64,000 nucleotides of DNA from Synanceia verrucosa (taxonomy: Eukaryota; Chordata; Actinopteri; Perciformes; Synanceiidae), in contig CM056550.1 of the NCBI GenBank assembly GCA_029721515.1, positions 28,860,619 through 28,924,618 of the forward strand, read 5' to 3'. The notes under the pieces are model-generated. The model was not told the origin of the DNA. It saw only the letters and a list, made by a program, of their open reading frames with translations, and searched no databases. The position numbers and the translations under genes were made by a program. Below are positions 50,701 to 60,235 of the stretch, piece by piece (position 1 is the stretch's first letter; every line of letters begins with the position of its first letter).

Positions 50701-51323
50701 ATAAAAGGATGTAGTAGCCTATTAAATTCTAAAAGTCAAGCTCTTAACCTCTCGCTGGCGTCCTCAAACAACCTTCTACTCATGAAAAACACCATTCACT
50801 GTTTCTGCAATGGTTTCAACTTTTGGCAGTCTGTGTGATCATCAGAACTGATCTAAGACACTAGATGTGACAGTGACTATAACAGACTTAATGAATTAAT
50901 TATGAAGTTCCCTCTTCCGTCTCTCTGCTCCAGGAAATTCATTTCTTCAAACATTGTTCTTTCACTTACCTACTCCACTAATGATGCAACGTTCATGTCT
51001 TAAAGTCATGTACAGTGTTTTCATTTGTTGTATTCAGTCTTTTAACAGTAATAACAGCTGTTTGAGCCTAGAGATATGGCTGGATCATTAGTGGGGGAAA
51101 GTGGGCAACTGAAGGCATCAGACCCCAAAAGCTTCACAATGTGGTATCTAGTATGTGATAATATGATAATGTGGTTGGGAAACACTGTAAATAGTACTGA
51201 TTGTTGCTTCTCCTCACACTGAAAACAGTAGCTTTCATGCATGATGCTTTTGATATGTTGATCAAGCCAGTCAGACTGGAGTCTTTGTTTAATCTGGATA
51301 AAGATGGTAAGGCTAACTATAGA

Positions 51324-51417
51324 GCTCCAGTGGCGTAATTGGTCAGCGCGCGGTACTTATAAGACAGTAACTTGCAGAGTGATGCCGAGGTTGTGAGTTC
51401 GAGTCTCACCTGGAGCA
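51324..51417 (+). tRNA. tRNA-Ile(UAU), intron-containing, copy 2
   Basis: Same structure as the copy at 49,537, with a perfect acceptor stem GCTCCAG/CTGGAGC, D arm GCGT/GCGC, anticodon TAT and the intron GACAGTAACTTGCAGAGTGA. A TTTT terminator follows at 51,423. Flanks on both sides match those of copy 1 (for example GGTGGAAAAGACACCAAGAA downstream), so both come from one segmental duplication. Confidence 0.92.
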
Positions 51418-51537
51418 GAGAGGTTTTACGGTGGTGGAAAAGACACCAAGAAAACCCAGTTAATGTTTACCAAACTCTGACAGCAAAGAGTAACAACCTT
51501 CAACAGCTACTTGATTAAGCTATGGTTCAAAAAAATT

Positions 51538-51592
51538 GTGGGTGCAGAGTGAGGCTGGGGTTGTGAGTTCAAACCTCACCTGGAGTGGATCA
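51538..51592 (+). pseudogene. tRNA-Ile 3'-half fragment
   Basis: GAGGCTGGGGTTGTGAGTTC and AAACCTCACCTGGAGTGG are the T arm and 3' acceptor strand of a tRNA-Ile copy without its 5' half. A more damaged counterpart at about 49,757-49,795 sits at the same place relative to copy 1. Confidence 0.6.
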
Positions 51593-51599
51593 GTATTAA

Positions 51600-54170
51600 C
51601 CTGCAGCAGCTGCCCAGAGGGAGTGAAAAATATAGGGCAATCAGGACTCCATGATCAGTATGCATCACTGTTTGGGAGTCTGTTCCACTGTCATGAGTTT
51701 AGCTGCATTTCAAAACTGCTGTATCCCTCAGCTCTTTCTGTTTTTCAGCTCTGTTTTGGATTCAACAATAAACAGACACCTGCTGTTCCTCTTGTTTCAG
51801 ATTACTAAGAGAAGACGTGTTTTCACGGCAGACCAACCAGTAACCCGCTGACCAGTTTGACCACAGTAGTTAGTGAGTATCACACTACAGCACAAATCTC
51901 CACCAGCACCACATCTAAAACAAGGAAAAAAAGGAGTCTGGAGAGAGACTTTGATCTCATCAAGTGGACAAAAAGCAAACCACAGTCAGTGACCACGACT
52001 GGTGAGGTACCTCAAACTATCACCACAGCAACACCTGCTGGTCTCCATGTGTCCAAAGCAGCAGCAGAGCCAGTGTTTTCTTACATTTCCTGGCCTGACA
52101 TTAACGCCACAAGAAGTTTTCAACCGTTATTCCTTCATTACTCCACAAGGTGGAGCTATGAGGTAGAACATATGCTGTTTCTTCTTATACCACAGTGTTT
52201 CTTTCATAATATCCAGATTGTGATATTCAGATATTTACAGAAATTATAATTTTTTTATGTAAAGTCTCCATGATCATAAACTTCCCTCACTGGTAAATAG
52301 TGTGTGCTATTTGCTTATTCACCTCCACACAACCTAGATCAACATTTTCGGTTGAAAGAATATTTTTGAAATCAAAGAGAGCAGGTTGAAAGAGATAATT
52401 AATTCCTAATTGTTAATCTAAGTTTAAGTCTCTCCTGTTTCCTGCCTGGCTGATTGTCTTTAGAGCATGTCTCCTGCAGCTGCGCATTGTAATCAGCTGT
52501 TACAAAAGGAAAGCAGTTCTCTGTATGTCCTGCACGTAATGTGACTCTCCCTCAGCAAAGAGTGTTGTAGTTAATAGTGTTTAGAAACAGGCCTTCAGAC
52601 TGTGCATGCGAGTTCTGCATATGCACCTGTGGGAGTGAGGGTGAACTTTACAGTAACCAACATGATAACATACTGTAGATCCACCTGGAGTGCTTTTTAT
52701 CAGTGAGACTTTCAACGAAGGTCTGCCATCTTAAACACGCCAAAATACTTCCAGGAAGGGCTGGTTTGCTTTTATGTTGACTTAAATAGAAGCAACCCAA
52801 AAATATTTAACTTTGTGATTTCAAACTGAAGCAAGTTTTTGGTGTGTACATTTTGATCTAGTTGCACATGGTGCCACTTTCAAATTTTGCTAGCTCTCTG
52901 AAATCGTAGACTATAGCTTTAACCATTGAATTTCTGCAATTAATCTTGATCCCTTCTACATTTGGTTTGGACTGACATTTTGAAATAGACAAAAATAGAC
53001 ACCCCTCAATATGTGAAAGAGAAAGTTTCTCTAAACATAACAAATGGTTCATCCTGTTCACCATGCTGCTCTCTATGTTTGAATCAAGAACTAAAAATGA
53101 GCAGTTATTACCACAAATAGGGCACAGTTGGAAGGCACATTGATTGCTGAAGTATATATGATTCCTTTAACTCCACTGTTGTTCTGTTGCAATGCATAAT
53201 CATGTGAAAGTGACTATTAGTCCTTTATTAACTATCATAGTACACATTTACTGTTTACCAGTAGTTATATGTATCTTTAAGAGCCTAAATCTCTCAAGGA
53301 GAGCTTGATATAAAGTCTAATCTGAGTCATGGAAAAATGAAAGACTGGCCAAAAATACCATACCACAATCCCTTGAGAGTCATTTTTATACAGTCCCTAA
53401 CATGTCTTTAGTGTTTGTGACATTAATCAAGTGCTTGTGAGAAAGTTTAATACCATCCCACACCAGTATTACGGAGCCCATGCAGAGCTCCCATGATGCA
53501 TTAGTGAAACTTCCTAAGCTTGCCCTTTCCCTATTATATACATGCACATTTCTGCATTAATGTGTGTGATAATGAGACAGTTAAGAGTTTGCAGCAGAGC
53601 CCCCCATTTTAATGAGGTCTAGTTGCCTTCAGGGAACAGAACAACAAGCAGCATCCTCAACACATCTGTTTCACTGCATCTAGACCAAACTAAATGCCTA
53701 ACAAATGCTTTATTTTTTCCTTTTCTGAAGAAATTATTTTAGGAATGTTTTCACTTGACAAAATCTCAACGACACCTTTTTCTTTTGAAGCCTCTTCAGC
53801 ACTACGCATCAAACCAACCCTAGTGTGTGTTTGATAGGCTTTGATGTGCATTTTTTTTTTTTGATAATTTTCATTAATTCAAGACGTGAAATCTGACAAC
53901 CACATTGTTGCACTGACTGAATGTTGAAATGAGCGGTGCTGGCGATCAAAGGTTGCTGTTGGCTGTGCGGTGGGTGAGGACAGTAAGAAGATCCAACAGT
54001 AGGCTGAAGGAACAGGACACCAGCCCTGCAGTGGAAACAGTTTAGACTGAAAAAAAGGTTATAGGCAGCATTTACAAAGGGAAACTCCTACACAACAATA
54101 CACAACTGCTTTGTTAGATCTGTTCAGCATTACCATGACAGTGTTATGCAGAGCAAACATGACCCAAAAT
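51600..54170. other. Long stretch without a recognised gene
   Basis: Mostly AT-rich unique DNA. A plus-strand open frame from about 51,812 to 52,249 (with TTTSKTRKKRSLERDFDLIK-like Ser/Thr/Lys-rich content and WPDINATRSF) has no family I recognise and no clear splice context. Nothing else is supported. Confidence 0.4.
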
Positions 54171-54175
54171 ATATA

Positions 54176-54289
54176 TCCATCCCATCCGTCCATCTACTGC
54201 TTATCCACATAGGATTGCGGGGGGACTGGAGCCTATCCCAGCTGTCTTAGGGCGGAAGGCAGGGTACACCCCACCTCATCGCAGGGCCC
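54176..54289 (-). mobile_element. SINE-like element, 3' fragment, reverse orientation
   Basis: CATCTACTGCTTATCC, then GGGGGGACTGGAGCCTATCC and GGCAGGGTACACCCC. A short internal deletion joins it to CACCTCATCGCAGGG. Confidence 0.65.
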
Positions 54290-54783
54290 AAAATATATAA
54301 ATATATATATATATTAAATGTAATGTAAAGTGCCTCGTCTGTGTGTTTGCTGTCAGATAGCAGACTGGGAATAATGGAATGTGGGAAATAAATGAACAGC
54401 AGGTGACCTGTGGACTCAGACATCTGCATCCAGCTCTTCTTGTCCACAAAGTCTTCCTTAATGTAAGACAGTGTGGACAGGCCGAGATTACATTATTGTT
54501 CCTGATGTTCTGAGGGGCCTTTCAAGAATATCCTAACACATGACGAGCAGGCCTCGAAATAGAAATATGGGCAATTGTTCAAACTCAGATTTTGTGTAAA
54601 GAAAAGTGTGTCAAAAGGTGAGTCATATTTAGAAGGTAAGATTTAAAGCTTATATTAAGTTTAGATTAGACACTGGCCTAACTAGGGAAAGAAACAAAAC
54701 AAATGAAAAATGTAAAATGTAATGGCATAGTTAATAGAAATTGTGTTTGGGCTTTTATTTGTCAATTTTAAGATTACATAAGC

Positions 54784-54824
54784 TCTATGTGAGGATAAGC
54801 TGTAGAAAATTGATGGATGGATGG
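54784..54824 (+). mobile_element. SINE-like element, tail only
   Basis: CTATGTGAGGATAAGCTGTA followed by GAAAATTGATGGATGGATGG, about 40 bp of the family's 3' end. Confidence 0.55.
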
Positions 54825-54933
54825 AAACAGAGAACAGTATAACATACTGTATATTCTAACGGCAGCAACCTGCATGTGCTGGGTGTAACCAGTAGGAGGC
54901 GCTGTGCCGTAGAGGCAGGCGGCAGCGTCTTCC

Positions 54934-55557
54934 GGTCAGTCAGTCTATGGCAGCTGGATAGTGCCAATACAAGGATTACCAGGAGGAGGAGAAACCTCCC
55001 CTTCATCACCGCCTGACTGTGTGGATTTTTGTGGATTTTTCAACAGCTGCAGCTTCGGACCTCCGGTAAATGCAGTGCTAACACTACAGGCTATCGCGCC
55101 CCATGCTTCAACTTCAGCTGTGTAGCCAAGCCTAATGTTTTTTTTTAGCCAAGCCTAATTTGTATGGGCCCATGTTTACAAAACAGTCCTCCTAAAATGA
55201 TGGGCGCACACATGCAAAACTTTGGGAAGTTCTGGTGGTCATTCAGTAATTAATATCAGGAGACATTCAACATAAGCTCTGCGAGCACAAGGCTCATTTG
55301 AAGCTAGCGTTATATACTTATTTGTAATCTGGGTGACTCTAGTGTCCATGCACTTCAGAGTATAGTACGTATTTATGAGTAAACAGAAGCGCACGGTAAG
55401 GTTAGAGAGAGACACTTCCTCTCTCCAGAGAGGGGGCGTGGTCAGACAGCTGTGGAACACTTAAAGGTACAGACACAGAAACAGACTGTTCTCAGCAGAG
55501 CTCAATACAGTGATTTTTTTTTTTTACTTTGAACACAATATTGTTGGACGTCTGAGA

Positions 55558-55624
<67 letters not shown>

Positions 55625-56762
55625 GTATAATTGCAGAAAAAGTGTATAATAAGAGACCTTTAAATATATTAAAATGGTCCTGGTGTCCACTACAGTTGAC
55701 ATTCATTAAATGCTTATTATTTCAAAACAGAAATAATGAAACTGATTTCAGATGGAAAAAATATTGTTATTAACATGTTTATGAGCAAGAATATATCTAA
55801 TTATCATGGTAAAAATGGCAATAGATAAAGAATATTTGACTTCTCCTCTTTCCATAAAATGTGGTTGTTGGTACAGCAGCATCTTGAAAGAGGAAAAAAG
55901 TAAAGTTCCTTGCATGCAAACCCCATCACATGACACATCACTGGAAAGCCCAGGATATCCCTTACAGGACACTATAGGGCTTCGCATGGTAACTCCAAAT
56001 ACTTAAGGAATATACAGGTGAACAAGATATCTACTATAATGGACATAAGTGAATGGGTCGGATCTGAGGAGGATATACTAATTGTCATCACTCTGTTGCA
56101 GCCAATGAAACAGCGGCATGTGTAACCCTGTCGTCATAGCTCTGAATACATCTCACAATGTCTTATAAACAAAACGTGAACTAAAACGTGTTAAATTAAT
56201 ACTACTGAGTTTGGGGAAACACATGAATAAATTTAGATTTTTGTTATGGTAAAATAAAATGGCAAATATTGGTAGGGACTATTTGGTCTTCCCAAAATTA
56301 TTGGTTGTGACATGTCCCTACCGTCCCTATGCAAACCTACGCCCATGAATTAAGTAACAGGAGTATGGAAGCACTCAAGTCAAGTATAAGTAGGCCTACA
56401 ACTCAAAATTGCCCTTCAATTTAAAAAAAAACAAAAAAAAAACAAAGTAACTAAAGCTGTGAGATAATTAAAATGTAATATACATCTCACTGATATAATA
56501 AAATATAGTGAAAAAGTTAGCCCTATATTTATAAAAAAAACCGTATGTTTTGTTAGTAATTCTAACACAGGCCGTCGTCACGTCGCGTCGCTACACGTTC
56601 TTTCAATGCACTCACCGTGAAGTTACCGTTGTCTCTCATCTGCTGTCCCATTAACTCCCATTCAAAAATCCACACGGTCAGGCAGCGACGAAGGGGAGGT
56701 TTCTCCTTCTCCTGGTAATCCTTGATTGGCACTATCCACCCGCCATAGTCAGTCAGTCAGCC
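54934..56762. repeat. Pair of inverted ~100-bp repeats flanking 1.6 kb
   Basis: The segment 54,937-55,037 (GTCAGTCAGTCTATGGCAGC, GGATAGTGCCAATACAAGGA, TTACCAGGAGGAGGAGAAAC, CTCCCCTTCATCACC, GCCTGACTGTGTGGATTTTT) recurs inverted at about 56,660-56,762 with roughly 90% identity. The interior holds an (AT)n tract and non-coding DNA. It looks like terminal inverted repeats of an unidentified DNA element, or two separate opposite insertions of one repeat. Confidence 0.6.
55558..55627. repeat. (AT)n then (GTAT)n microsatellite
   Basis: About 25 AT units running into TGTATGTATGTATGTATAA. Confidence 0.95.
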
Positions 56763-57172
56763 GATATCCTCTCATCCAGCAGCACCGTGGGAGCAGGACC
56801 GGGAGACTCACCGCTGTCACAACGATGAACACCGTCGTGTCTCCCGCTGATATTTTACGTGAACACCGCCCTCTGTAACATCTGGAGCACGCGGTTGACA
56901 GTTAAACCACCTCCTCCTCGTGCCCGTGTGACTTGCGGCAGCGGGTATAACTTCATGAAGTGACCCGGTGTTAGCATCTGACCGGAGGACCGGAGGAGCA
57001 GAGGAGCTGATGAACAGGGCTGAGGAGTAGTGCTGAGGAGACGAGGAGCTAAGGAGCAGAACTGAGGAGCTGAGCTGAGGAGAGGAGCCGATGAGCAGGG
57101 CAGAGGAGCAGAGGAGTAGAGGAGCGGAGGAGCTGAGCTGCTAACCACGGAACCGGACTCGGTTCGGGAAGG
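56570..57172 (+). promoter_or_regulatory. Candidate promoter and 5' untranslated exon of a plus-strand gene running off the right edge
   Basis: A GC/CpG-richer island. From about 56,985 it turns into an imperfect GAGGAGC(A/T)GA repeat, ending CTCGGTTCGGGAAG|GTAAGCG, a strong splice donor at 57,172. No convincing coding frame is present, so if transcribed it would be a non-coding first exon. By synteny of the LA globin locus the gene could be rhbdf1, whose 5' end faces the globins in other vertebrates; nothing in this window confirms that. Confidence 0.35.
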
Positions 57173-57434
57173 TAAGCGAGGAAATCGTGCTTCTCACCTT
57201 CTCAGCCTTGCCACTTCTTACACCGGCTGTCAGCCTGTAAGCAGTGTCGGCACCTTGTTCAGTGCAGGTATGCAGGTTTTTAAAGGCGCTGCAGCTCACG
57301 GGGATCTGCGGGTGGGGTGGGAAAGCCACTGGTGACAGTTAATGCGTGACATGTACTCATGGGGTCAAATGTGTTGTTCATGTGAAACCTCTGGCTGAAC
57401 TGGCATGACCATATACTGCCATATACTGCTTATA

Positions 57435-57467
<33 letters not shown>

Positions 57468-57485
57468 TGCGCGCGTGTGTGTGTT
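57435..57485. repeat. (GT)n microsatellite with GC interruption
   Basis: Long GT run, then CTGCGCGCG, then GT again. Alternating purine-pyrimidine sequence of this kind can adopt Z-DNA. Confidence 0.95.
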
Positions 57486-57644
57486 TGAGATGGAAATCTC
57501 ATTTTCCTTCCCATGATTCACCTTGTTGTTATTGATGCCATGCTCTACTAAAGAGAATAATACATCTGATACCTTGTAAGTCCCATGTAACCTACTCTAT
57601 ATATTATATTGTAATAAATCAAGTTACATGCACATACAAGATAT

Positions 57645-57645
<1 letters not shown>

Positions 57646-57681
<36 letters not shown>
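57646..57681. repeat. (CA)n microsatellite
   Basis: About 18 CA units. Confidence 0.95.
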
Positions 57682-57684
<3 letters not shown>

Positions 57685-57859
57685 GATTTGAGAGCTGATG
57701 AGATGAAAGGGAAACAGTTTTGGTTGCTGGCTGTGCAGAAATCCCATAGAGACAATTAAACTACTGACCCATGTCATCAAGGATTTGTTTTGGCTTCCTG
57801 TTCTTTCCTGTTCTGAAAGATGGTAGGAAGTGAACTTCTTGGGCCAGATGGCTGGAGCG

Positions 57860-57908
<49 letters not shown>
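57860..57908. repeat. (CA)n microsatellite preceded by GCGCGC
   Basis: GTGCGCGCACAC start and about 20 CA units. It is the third dinucleotide tract within 500 bp. Confidence 0.95.
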
Positions 57909-57910
<2 letters not shown>

Positions 57911-58611
57911 CTGGAACAGCTGGTTAGGGTTCCTATACTGAGGGAAAATGGATTAGTTGCCAGAGTTTGAACCTGCAGTTGTACATGGAGACTTGAAGAA
58001 ACTCTGTAAGGACCCTACAGACTTGTTTTCAACTGCTTTTTATGTTTCTTGTTCCAAAATGAAGAGAAGTCACTTCCAGTAAAGAAGCAATTGCTTTCTG
58101 TTTCAGTATTCTGGTGATGCTGGCTCTCCGTTCCCAGCGATGAAGTGATTTTACCTGTTTTTAACTGACTCTCATCTTGTTTTCTGCTTTTAGGTAATTA
58201 ATTGTGATGAATTGGCAAATGGACTTTATTTTTTATTACTGATTAACCTGCTGCTGTAATTCTTGATTAAGCAGTGCATTTTTTATCATAATGGTGTTGG
58301 CGATTGCGTTGATACTGACACATAACTGGATCAATAACTGGCTCAAGGTGCCGAGCTATCACATGCAATGTTCTATGCTACATACAGTATGTTTATATAC
58401 AGTTTATACAGCAATATATATAGTACTGTATATATGTACAGTATATACTATAAACGTTATTCACTAAATGCTTTACATACCGTGTACATTCTATATGTAT
58501 GTTTATATTCTGTATATATTATATATAGTTTGTGTATACACTGTACCTTATATACATTATGTGTACTAGAAACATTATATACAGTATGTGTATATACTGT
58601 ATACATTTACA

Positions 58612-58798
58612 GGGGCGGCACGGGGCTAATGGTAGTGGTTAGCACTATCGCTTTACAGCAAGAATGGTCCGGGTTCGATTTCTGTGTGGAGTTTGCATGT
58701 TCTCCCCGTGTCTGCGTGGGCTCTCTCCAAGTACTCCGGCTTCCTCCCACCATCCAAAAAAACATGCATAGGGATAAGGTTAATTGGCTAATTACAAA
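58612..58798 (+). mobile_element. SINE-like element, 5' head and middle
   Basis: GGGCGGCACGGGGCTAATGG, GTAGTGGTTAGCACTATCGC and GGGTTCGATTTC give the tRNA-like head. The body continues to ACATGCATAGGGATAAGGTT and is then truncated. Confidence 0.7.
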
Positions 58799-59090
58799 CA
58801 TGTCGTTTGACCAGAACCAGGCTATGTTATGCTGTTTTTGCATGAAAAAAATTGCTTAAAAGAGCAATTTAGTATCCAAAAAGCATCTGTTGCATTAAAA
58901 CAAACTGGCTATTTCATCTTTAGTGGAAATTAACATGGAAGATCTAGAAAAAGACTGTAAACTGAAAGGACACTAATGGTTGATATAGTCCTTTAACTGT
59001 CCCCAGTTGTACCTAAAAATGATCTTTATCATCTTAAACTGCTTTGCAATAAAACCTGTCCTGAATTTGACGCTCAACTGGAAGTACCCC

Positions 59091-59091
<1 letters not shown>

Positions 59092-59125
<34 letters not shown>
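59092..59125. repeat. (CA)n microsatellite
   Basis: C-run followed by about 16 CA units. Confidence 0.95.
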
Positions 59126-59128
<3 letters not shown>

Positions 59129-59893
59129 AGCTCTAAATCTAAACAGGAAGCGGCGAGCATCCTGTCATGTTATGTGAACCATCACTCTAACTGCACTTTA
59201 AGTGTGAAGCGTCTGTGGGCATGGCAGCATTCTGCAGGTGTTTTTTTGATGTCTCTTCTCTCGAGCATGTTTGAACAGGTCTGGACGGAGCAGCAGCAGT
59301 GACAGTAGCAGGTTTATTTCTGAGGCCGCTGCTCTAAGAAGTGAAACGTGCCTACACGTTTCTATGAGTCCTCTGACGGGTTCATCAGGGTGGAAAACTG
59401 GTTTGGTTTTCCAGGAGCATGCCGGTTTTTCATACATTTCATTCTTCATGGCAGTTTACCTAGTAATGAGTGGATCTTCTCCAGTGCCTGCAAGCTACAC
59501 TGTTTATCTTTCTTTTTCATGTTTCATGCCATGAGTACAACAAGTTCAGGTGATGGAAAATAGCTTAAAAGGCCCATCATAATGAACGACATTGCAGATC
59601 CAAGGGAACATCTCTACAGTGTTTGTTTTGTCCGACCAGCATTCTGAAACGTTCTATTTTTTCTATTTTATATTATGCCTCTTCACTTTACGATGTATTT
59701 ATCTTTATGCCCGAAACACCAAGATAAATACTTTGTATGCTCAAAAACTGTTTCTGATTCAGACTTTGTCAGAGGAAACTAGCAAACTTTTGGCATTTTG
59801 CTTGACAGACTTTTTTTTTTTTTGAATGTGGCCCCTTATATCAAAGCAATGTCTCCTTTTAGCTACATATTTTAAGGCCAGCCATGACCTTTT

Positions 59894-60235
59894 TACCTCC
59901 GCCAAGGAGATTATGTTTTCACCGGGGTTTCTTTATTTGTTTGTTGGTTTGTTGTTTTGCAAAATAACTCAAAAAGTTGTGGACGGATTTTGGACAAAAT
60001 TTTCAGGGTTTGTCAGAAGTGGCCTAACTTAAAACTGATTCATTTTTGGTGGTGATCAGATCCAATTCAATGGCACCACCAAAAATGAATCAGTTTTAAG
60101 TCAGGCTACTTCTGGCCAACTAACAAACCAACAAAGCCCCGGTGAAAACAAAACCTCCTTGGCGGCGGAGGTAACTTTAAATAAATAAAAAAAAGTAACC
60201 ACCGCCTTGGCGGAGGTCTGCGCTCTCTGAGTGCT
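59894..60235. mobile_element. Hairpin MITE (CCTCCGCCAAGGAG ends)
   Basis: TTACCTCCGCCAAGGAGATT ... TTTTCACCGGGGTTTC on the left is mirrored by AAAGCCCCGGTGAAAACAAA ... CCTCCTTGGCGGCGGAGGTA at about 60,132-60,174. An inner pair also mirrors itself: GCCTAACTTAAAACTGATTC (60,023) and GAATCAGTTTTAAGTCAGGC (60,087). The whole 280-bp segment can fold on itself. The trailing CCTTGGCGGAGGTCTGCGCT block belongs to the same repeat family. It is present in many fish genomes as I recall. Confidence 0.7.

Noticed and set aside
51812..52249. Ser/Thr/Lys-rich plus-strand frame
   Set aside because: No recognisable domain, and the candidate acceptor CTTGTTTCAG is followed at once by a stop in the relevant frame. 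Recorded only as part of the gene-free stretch.
58368..58859. 163-aa tyrosine-rich open frame on the plus strand
   Set aside because: Translation of an AT-rich TATATACAGTATG-type simple repeat running into a SINE.
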